Assembly: GCA_044433415.1 (NCBI GenBank)
Contig: JAWXTP010000027.1
Coordinates: 1 to 29,360 of the forward strand
Length of the DNA stretch: 29,360 nt
Source: JAWXTP01 sp044433415
GTDB lineage: Bacteria > Bacteroidota > Bacteroidia > Bacteroidales > Rikenellaceae
Direction: 5' to 3'
Position numbers and translations under genes: made by a program. Numbering within the stretch: the stretch's first letter is position 1; every line of letters begins with the position of its first letter. Shown here piece after piece: positions 23,831 to 29,360 of the stretch. The notes below the pieces were generated by a model. That model ran no database searches. It saw only the letters and a list, made by a program, of their open reading frames with translations, and had not been told where the DNA came from.

Positions 23831-26602
23831 CTAATAATAACTACTGTAATTATTGGTATAACTACTACTCTTCTCGTACTTAAGGTCACTCAACATACCA
23901 CTCTTAACGGCTATCTTAAAGTTCCAACTCTGCCTGAAACCTACAGGAACCCAGTTAAACGTCATCTGCCAACAGTGCAAATCTCTACTCAAACCAACAG
24001 TACCAGGAGTAAACTCCATCGTTGAAAGATCTAAACCACTACTAAAAGTAAGACCAAATTTATTGGTAAGGTTTATTGAACCATTAAACGACATGGTTTG
24101 TGTTAAACTTCTACTAGCACCTGAATTGGAGTAACTGAAATTATAATTAAACGACAAGTTCCACGGGATAGAGAAGTCGTAATAATTCTGCATACTTAAA
24201 TATTGCTGTTGGTCGGCATAACTTATATTATTCCTAGCAAAATAATCTTGTTCTGCTAATGTAGGCGCTCTATTTAAACCATTAGAAGAGCCTTTTCCAT
24301 CAGCACCTAGAGTATTATTAAAGGAGTAACCAAAAGAGAAACCTAAACTTGAAAGTCTAGCCAACTGCCCTGACTGCACTAAATACTTATTAATTCTTGT
24401 TCCATTAGCATCTACTTGGTAAGGGTCGAATGTTGCACTTACGTTAATACCTAAAGTTTTAAATAAAGTAGTCCTAGCACTTACAGAAAAGTTAGATAAA
24501 TTCATGGAGTCTGCAAGTAAGTTATAAGACGAAGAAATACTAAAACTTTCTAACAGCTTCACTATTTTAGTACCTGTAGTATCGGCATAAGACCTAACCT
24601 TCATTTCTAAGGTATTACCTAAAGAGAAGGATATAGAACCTGATTCTCCACGACTAGGTACACCATAAATCTCATTTGCAAAAGGTGAATAATAAGTAAT
24701 ATCTCCTTGAGCATTTGATTGTACAGGTTTATAGTATCCATATTTCTCATTACCAAAATCTGGTGAATAAGAAAAACTAACAGATGGTGTTATGACATGG
24801 CGTATAGCTTTTACAGCAGGGTCTTTACCTTTAAAAGTATACATACCATATAGCTTTGTCGTTAAACTTGTAGAGAAGCTATAATCATATACACGGTAGA
24901 AACCAGGGATGGTATCTGTTTTTTCTACAGCGGCTTCTTCAGGATTCCACTCCTGCATAATTTTTTTAAAATACCATCTTTCGTTATAACTAACAGAAGG
25001 TGATGCAGTAATATATTTCAGAAATGTTAAACTAGTACTAACAGGTACACTATGTTTCATACCTATTTTCATATTATCAAACATCTCACTTTTGAACATC
25101 TTATCTTCTGTAGTACTGATAGTGTTACTTAAGGTGTTAGTATAGCTAAGAGATATTTTTTCATACCATTTCTGAGCACCTACAGCATTTTTACGCTGGA
25201 AAGGATAAATCCTAGACATGCTCAACGAATAACTTGGTAGTGATAACACTACAGAAGAGTCCTGAAAGTTTTGTGAGTGTTGAATACTAGAAGTGAACGA
25301 AAAAGGAGTTCCTGACCATGTTTTAGAATAAGAAATCGACGAACTCGTTTGTGCACTAATATAATCTTGAATATTATCAGAATCGTACTTATTATATGAA
25401 CTTGTAGAATAGTTAACACTAGCTGAGAAAGTAGAACCTGGTAAGAATTTCGAATCCTGAGAGTGCGACCATCTTAAACTATAGTTATTCATCTTTGCAT
25501 AATCGGAACTACCCTTAGAACCTGTAATAGTTTTCGCATAGTTAAAATTAAAGCTACCACTAAATTTATATCTTACCTTATAGGTAGAAGACATACTTGC
25601 CTCCCATGAGCCAAAAGTATAGATACCTGCCTGAGTTGTCAAGTCCATATAATCATTAAAAGCAAAGTAATAACCAAAATCCTTAACATAAAAACCCTTA
25701 GCGTTATCCTCACCAATTTCTGGAAGTATAACACCTGAGTTCTTGTCTGAAACCATAGGAAAGAAACCAAAAGGGACACCTATAGGTAGAGGCACATCTT
25801 CTAATACTATATATGAAGGCCCAATAATTACTTTTTTAGCATCATCATTTTGTACAAACTGAGCTTTGGTCATTTTTATATAGAAGTGAGGATGTTCATG
25901 GTCACATGTGGTATAGATACCTCCATTGATGTTAAAAATTTCATCGTCCATTTTCTTTATATCCTTACCTCTAAGCGTACCTTCGCCCTCTTGGAAAGAT
26001 ATACCATAGATTTTTGCCTTTTCACTATTTATATTATAGATTATGGAGTCCATATCATAAGTAGTAGCACCGTCGACAAATTTAGGCTTTAGATATTCTA
26101 TACTATCAGCAGGATCAACATTCATTTGCATAGAGTCTATTTCCTTTCTAACTGGGACTCCTTGGGCTATGATAAGGTTCTTTTTTATATCTAGATTAAT
26201 ATAATCTGCATTTAACTCTTTATCTTGGTAGTTAACTACACCTGTTTTATACATATAAACCTGACTTGTCTTTATATCATACACAAGAGAATCTTTTCCC
26301 GTACCAGACAAAATATCTGTTAATGCACTATTGCTTTTTTGTGGAATACTATCATTCGCTGACAAAGAATCTGTAGCAATTTTAGAATTTACAGAAAGTG
26401 AATCCTTAGAAATACTATCACCTGGGATAGTATCATTAAAGGGACCTCTTAAGCCATCAAAATTTAAATTACCTGAATTTTGTTCACTATCTTGATAATT
26501 TAATGCTTCATTTTTCGACACGCTTCCTCTTCTATTTTGAGCGGCAACATAATTATCCACTGAAAATAGAACGTAAGTGCTCATTATCAACATAATGAAC
26601 AT
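23831..26602 (-). CDS. lptD: LPS-assembly protein LptD, Bacteroidetes type
   Basis: An outer-membrane beta-barrel protein, 923 residues from the ATG at 26602. A longer frame exists from a TTG at 26668, but the predicted transcription start (about 26675) is only 7 bases before that TTG, and the ATG gives a normal signal peptide (MFIMLIMSTYVLF...NYVAAQ). After a Ser/Asp-rich linker, the OstA/LptA-like part shows VNYQDKELNADYINLDIKKN and GGIYTTCDHEHPHFYIKM, as in the Bacteroidetes LptD family. The rest is a large barrel of alternating aromatic strands ending in YY. LptD places LPS in the outer leaflet. It is divergent from an amidase gene, an arrangement seen in other Bacteroidales. Confidence 0.88.
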   Translation of the reverse strand: MFIMLIMSTYVLFSVDNYVAAQNRRGSVSKNEALNYQDSEQNSGNLNFDGLRGPFNDTIPGDSISKDSLSVNSKIATDSLSANDSIPQKSNSALTDILSGTGKDSLVYDIKTSQVYMYKTGVVNYQDKELNADYINLDIKKNLIIAQGVPVRKEIDSMQMNVDPADSIEYLKPKFVDGATTYDMDSIIYNINSEKAKIYGISFQEGEGTLRGKDIKKMDDEIFNINGGIYTTCDHEHPHFYIKMTKAQFVQNDDAKKVIIGPSYIVLEDVPLPIGVPFGFFPMVSDKNSGVILPEIGEDNAKGFYVKDFGYYFAFNDYMDLTTQAGIYTFGSWEASMSSTYKVRYKFSGSFNFNYAKTITGSKGSSDYAKMNNYSLRWSHSQDSKFLPGSTFSASVNYSTSSYNKYDSDNIQDYISAQTSSSISYSKTWSGTPFSFTSSIQHSQNFQDSSVVLSLPSYSLSMSRIYPFQRKNAVGAQKWYEKISLSYTNTLSNTISTTEDKMFKSEMFDNMKIGMKHSVPVSTSLTFLKYITASPSVSYNERWYFKKIMQEWNPEEAAVEKTDTIPGFYRVYDYSFSTSLTTKLYGMYTFKGKDPAVKAIRHVITPSVSFSYSPDFGNEKYGYYKPVQSNAQGDITYYSPFANEIYGVPSRGESGSISFSLGNTLEMKVRSYADTTGTKIVKLLESFSISSSYNLLADSMNLSNFSVSARTTLFKTLGINVSATFDPYQVDANGTRINKYLVQSGQLARLSSLGFSFGYSFNNTLGADGKGSSNGLNRAPTLAEQDYFARNNISYADQQQYLSMQNYYDFSIPWNLSFNYNFSYSNSGASRSLTQTMSFNGSINLTNKFGLTFSSGLDLSTMEFTPGTVGLSRDLHCWQMTFNWVPVGFRQSWNFKIAVKSGMLSDLKYEKSSSYTNNYSSYY

Positions 26603-26631
26603 TAACCTAATTATATATTTTATACTAATAT

Positions 26632-26661
26632 ATTGCAAATCCAAACATTTTTTTAATTTTG
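26632..26661 (+). promoter_or_regulatory. putative promoter of the amidase-mlaD operon
   Basis: Plus strand ATTG (26632-26635), 18-base spacer, TAATTTTG (26654-26661). The start near 26668 gives a leader of about 56 bases. It overlaps the leader of lptD, so the divergent transcripts would overlap slightly. Confidence 0.45.
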
Positions 26662-26681
26662 TACTCAAATATTACAACTCA

Positions 26682-26712
26682 CAAAGATAATCAAATTTAT
26701 AACAAAGGCAAA
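26682..26712 (-). promoter_or_regulatory. Bacteroidetes-type promoter of lptD
   Basis: Minus strand TTTG (26709-26712), 19-base spacer, TATCTTTG (26682-26689). The start near 26675 supports translation from the ATG at 26602 rather than the TTG at 26668. Confidence 0.65.
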
Positions 26713-26723
26713 CAACATATATA

Positions 26724-27893
26724 ATGAACTTTTTTAAAATAATAACTTTAATATTGTTTATCAACTGTTTATCAATATTAAATCTTTACTCCCAAAGTAG
26801 TAAAAACACTGGGAATTCAAATTTAAAGTGTATAGTTATAGACGCTGGGCACGGTGGTAACGACCCTGGAGCCACCTATGGCAAATATTATGAAAAAAAC
26901 ATAACTCTTGCCATCGCTTTAGAGCTAGGTCGTTTAATAAACGAACGTCACCCTGACGTAAAAGTCATATATACACGAAAAACTGATATCTTTGTTGAGT
27001 TACACCAAAGGTCTCAAATTGCTAACGATGCAAATGCAGATTTATTTTTATCTATACACGTAAATTCTGCAAAAAGTAGCAGCGCAAGAGGTGTAGAAAC
27101 CTTTCTAATAGGGACTAACCAATCTTCAAAAAATATGGAGATTGCTATGAAAGAGAATAATGTAATTACATTAGAAGACAACTACGAACAAAAATATGAG
27201 GGTTTTGACCCTAATTCTGCTGAGTCATATATCATCTTCTCATTAATGCAATCTTCTTTTATAGAGCAAAGTAGCATTTTCGCCTCTGCAATTCAAGAAG
27301 AATACTCTAAAAAATATCTATCTACAAATAGAGGTGTAAAACAAGCTGGATTTCTTGTATTATGGCGTACTTCTATGCCTAGTGTGCTAACAGAAGTAGG
27401 ATTTTTGTCAAACAGTACCGATAGAACATATTTAATAAATAAAGAAAAACAAAAAAGTATAGCTTTGTCACTTTTGAATGCTTTTACAAGATACAAAAAA
27501 GAAGTTGACAGTGGTATTAAAGAAATTTCTGTATCTTTAAACAATGAAAGTGACCAAGATTACGTTGAATTACCAATTACTGAACCAAAACCTGTAACAA
27601 CAAAGTCTTCAAGTAAAATTACAGACCCTAAATCAGTACATTATAGAGTTCAACTGTCAAGTACTTCAAAAGAAATAGATATTTCTTACAAAAACTTTGG
27701 CAAGTTCTATAAAAATGTTCTATGTAGCAAGGTTAATGGTTCTTACAAGTATTATATTAAAGAAAAGACTTACAAAGAGGCATTAAAAATGCAACGCACT
27801 GTAAGAAGTGATAAATTCAAAGATGCATTTGTAACTGCTTATAATGGTGATGTGAAAATAAATGTTAGAGATGCTATTGCGGTAACAGAATAA
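26724..27893 (+). CDS. N-acetylmuramoyl-L-alanine amidase (Amidase_3) with SPOR-like C-terminus
   Basis: A 389-residue exported enzyme (signal peptide MNFFKIITLILFINCLSILN...YSQ). The zinc amidase domain covers about 35-258: VIDAGHGGNDPGA with H43, zinc ligand E57 in YEKNITLA, SIHVNSA with H112, and the catalytic glutamate E224 in VLTEVGFLSN. It cleaves the bond between N-acetylmuramic acid and L-alanine in peptidoglycan. After a Ser/Pro linker, residues 305-375 (YRVQLSSTSKEIDI...VNGSYKYYIKEKTYKEALKMQRTV) resemble a SPOR domain, which would bind denuded glycan at the division site. It is cotranscribed with or just ahead of the MlaD gene, 172 bases downstream. A relic of the repeat family begins 5 bases past the stop. 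Confidence 0.92.
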   Translation: MNFFKIITLILFINCLSILNLYSQSSKNTGNSNLKCIVIDAGHGGNDPGATYGKYYEKNITLAIALELGRLINERHPDVKVIYTRKTDIFVELHQRSQIANDANADLFLSIHVNSAKSSSARGVETFLIGTNQSSKNMEIAMKENNVITLEDNYEQKYEGFDPNSAESYIIFSLMQSSFIEQSSIFASAIQEEYSKKYLSTNRGVKQAGFLVLWRTSMPSVLTEVGFLSNSTDRTYLINKEKQKSIALSLLNAFTRYKKEVDSGIKEISVSLNNESDQDYVELPITEPKPVTTKSSSKITDPKSVHYRVQLSSTSKEIDISYKNFGKFYKNVLCSKVNGSYKYYIKEKTYKEALKMQRTVRSDKFKDAFVTAYNGDVKINVRDAIAVTE

Positions 27894-27898
27894 CATAG

Positions 27899-27951
27899 TG
27901 GGAATTTCTAAAAATTGTATTTTAACGATTTTAGATTTATAAATTTCATCA
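27899..27951 (+). repeat. palindromic element relic, copy F (left half)
   Basis: Begins TGGGAATTTCTAAAAATTG and continues ATTTTAACGATTTTAGATTTATAAATTTCATC, closely matching the left half of copy C through about 50 bases; the right half is not recognisable. It starts 5 bases past the amidase stop. Confidence 0.65.
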
Positions 27952-27955
27952 GTAA

Positions 27956-27986
27956 TTTTAACTTTTGCATTTTTTTATTACCTTTG
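27956..27986 (+). promoter_or_regulatory. putative promoter of mlaD
   Basis: TACCTTTG (27979-27986) with TTTT (27956-27959) 19 bases upstream; the start near 27993 leaves a leader of about 73 bases. It lies between repeat relics F and G, so the MlaD gene may have its own start of transcription. Confidence 0.5.
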
Positions 27987-28007
27987 CTTGGTTCATTTTA
28001 CATTAAA

Positions 28008-28044
28008 GAAGTATCTATAAACAGGATTTTAATGCTTTTAGATT
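28008..28044 (+). repeat. palindromic element relic, copy G (left end)
   Basis: GAAGTATCTATAAACAGGAT followed by TTTAATGCTTTTAGATT resembles the first 37 bases of copy C with several substitutions. It lies 20 bases upstream of the MlaD start, in its leader. Confidence 0.5.
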
Positions 28045-28065
28045 AAAAAAAACAATTATAAAATT

Positions 28066-29052
28066 ATGAAAATAAAAAGAGAAATTAAGGTTGCAGTATA
28101 TACATTACTTGTATTATTTGCAGCATATTGGGGAGTGAATTTTTTGAAGGGTTTAGATATATTCTCTCAGACACATACCTTAAAAGCAAAGTTCCCTGAG
28201 AGCGACAACATAGAGGTTTCCTCTGCTGTCTTAATCAAAGGAGTAAAAGTAGGCTCTGTTACAGCTATTAACTTAGGATCTATAGATAGCGATATTGAAG
28301 TTTCCTTTACGGTTAACAAAAAATATAAAATCCCTGAAAACTCTGAGGCTATTATTGCTAATCAATCTATGTTAGGTGGCAAAGTTATTATGATTAAAAC
28401 AGGTAATGCTACTACCTACCTTGAAGACGACGACTACATCAATGGTCGATTAGACGACAATATGACAAAGCAAATTGACGAGGTGAAAGATCAAGTATAC
28501 GGAGCACTTACAGCTTTAAAAACTACCTTGGATAATATAAACTCTATTTTAGACGAAGAGACAATAAAAAATATTACTTCTACAGTTAGTAATGTAAACG
28601 AAATGTCGGAAGATGCTGCTAAAAGTATAAAATCTATGAGTGGCGAGTTAATTGCTATAGCTTCAAATCTTGAAAATATAACTTCGGACTTTAAAGAAAC
28701 TACTCCTTTCCTAAGAAACACTGTAGAGAACTTCTCTATTATGTCAGACTCATTAAGCGCCTCTCTACCTAGCCTTGTTTCATCCGTAAACAGCACTTTG
28801 GCTGAAGTAGAAACTACAATTTCTAACATTAATGATAAAAAAGGTACTATGGGCATGATGTTTAATGACACATCATTATATGATAACTTAGAAAGTTCTA
28901 CAGCTAATCTTTCATCTTTATTAATGGATCTTCAAGAGAACCCTTCTAGATATGTTCATATCTCTGTATTCGGTCGCAAAGATCCTCTTACAAGAGCTAA
29001 TATCAAGAAAATGAAAAAAGAGCTGAAAGAAGAAGCTAAAAATAATAAGTAG
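28066..29052 (+). CDS. MlaD/MCE family lipid-transport protein
   Basis: A 328-residue protein with one N-terminal membrane helix (about 10-27, VAVYTLLVLFAAYWGVNFLKG) anchoring it in the inner membrane. The MCE domain covers about 36-115 (TLKAKFPESDNIEVSSAVLIKGVKVGSVTAI, QSMLGGKVIMIKTG). Residues 130-290 are a long helical or coiled region with Ser/Asn/Thr-rich heptads. MlaD-type proteins form ring complexes that carry phospholipid between membranes; the ABC partner genes (mlaE, mlaF) are not in the window. It ends the amidase operon before a strong terminator. Confidence 0.9.
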   Translation: MKIKREIKVAVYTLLVLFAAYWGVNFLKGLDIFSQTHTLKAKFPESDNIEVSSAVLIKGVKVGSVTAINLGSIDSDIEVSFTVNKKYKIPENSEAIIANQSMLGGKVIMIKTGNATTYLEDDDYINGRLDDNMTKQIDEVKDQVYGALTALKTTLDNINSILDEETIKNITSTVSNVNEMSEDAAKSIKSMSGELIAIASNLENITSDFKETTPFLRNTVENFSIMSDSLSASLPSLVSSVNSTLAEVETTISNINDKKGTMGMMFNDTSLYDNLESSTANLSSLLMDLQENPSRYVHISVFGRKDPLTRANIKKMKKELKEEAKNNK

Positions 29053-29073
29053 CATCTGATTGTTATAAAGTAT

Positions 29074-29126
29074 AAAAAGACAAATAGAACTTTCCTTGGA
29101 TTAAGGGGGGGCTATTTGTCTTTTTT
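29074..29126 (+). terminator. rho-independent terminator after mlaD
   Basis: A perfect 14-bp stem AAAAAGACAAATAG/CTATTTGTCTTTTT (29074-29087 and 29112-29125) with an inner CCTT/AAGG pairing, followed by a T-run. It is 21 bases past the mlaD stop. Confidence 0.88.
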
Positions 29127-29360
29127 ATGGAAATATGTGGAAATAGAAAATGATGGGCAATTGGGACAATTGGGACAGTAAGCGACAAGCGAGGAATAAT
29201 AGCTTGAAAGATTGTTGGAGGGTCAAAGAGGTCAAAGGGCATTCTTGGTCGGAAGAATTTTTACAATAATATATTTATTAACTAGCATTTTAAATTACTA
29301 AATATCAATAATTTCAATCATTTAATATTAGAGTTCATACAGCTATAAATACAATTTTTC
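29127..29360. other. non-coding right edge with a chain of short tandem duplications
   Basis: No gene, RNA or promoter is recognised in these 234 bases. From 29127 to 29238 there are four successive short direct duplications: TGGAAATA-type near 29128-29145, CAATTGGGA twice (29158-29175), AGCGACA/AGCGAGG (29181-29194) and GGTCAAAGA/GGTCAAAGG (29221-29238). The remainder is AT-rich. Confidence 0.5.

Noticed and set aside
26603..26668. TTG start for lptD
   Set aside because: It leaves only about 7 bases of leader from the predicted promoter and places 22 extra residues before the signal peptide.

Overview
The window looks like chromosomal DNA of an AT-rich member of the Bacteroidales. Three things point there. 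The proteins belong to Bacteroidetes lineages: Mfa-like fimbrillin lipoproteins, a DUF4270 lipoprotein, a DUF4369/TlpA-like lipoprotein, Bacteroidetes-type RpoZ and LptD, and a zinc-finger-less TopA. Many proteins start with a short lipoprotein signal ending in S-C or A-C. Several intergenic regions carry the Bacteroidetes promoter pattern, TTTG about 18-20 nt before TAnnTTTG, with weak Shine-Dalgarno sequences. No tRNA, rRNA, CRISPR array or intact insertion sequence was seen.

Layout. 1-1134 (minus) is the N-terminal 378 residues of a SWIM zinc-finger protein that runs off the left edge. 1135-2151 is an AT-rich gap with a copy of an intergenic repeat. 2152-4788 (plus) holds two fimbrillin-like lipoproteins, the second with a proline-rich linker and a GLUG-repeat C-terminus, closed by a strong hairpin terminator. 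4978-12647 (minus) reads topA, bamD, rpoZ, coaBC and an ABC-F ATPase. 12867-15057 (minus) is a half-length GT5-like protein overlapping a DUF4270 lipoprotein. 15529-17487 (plus) is a TlpA-like lipoprotein without its CxxC, then lpxH. 17675-19863 (minus) is an RsmI-like methylase, gcvH and mdh. 19981-26602 (minus) is lptD, an M3 peptidase and two FKBP-like lipoproteins. 26724-29052 (plus) is an amidase and an MlaD/MCE protein, ended by a terminator. The last 230 bases are non-coding with a run of short tandem duplications.

A common theme is the envelope: LptD, LpxH, BamD, the MlaD protein, the amidase and many lipoproteins concern outer-membrane building, lipid A synthesis, lipid traffic, wall remodelling and periplasmic folding or proteolysis. 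Housekeeping genes (topA, rpoZ, coaBC, mdh, gcvH) are interleaved.

The most notable structure is not a gene. A family of imperfect palindromic intergenic elements is scattered through the window: two near-full copies of 160-161 bp, two internally shortened copies of 87 and 63 bp, and several relics. Their ends read roughly GGGGACTTCTAAAAATTGGA. The four complete copies are flanked by 4-bp AT-rich direct repeats (TTAC, TTTA, TTAT, and the near-match TATA/TACA), so this looks like a MITE-like family. One copy supplies the last three codons and the stop of rpoZ, and removing it on paper gives a different, still open rpoZ C-terminus. Another lies at the predicted 5' end of the mRNA of the GT5-like gene.
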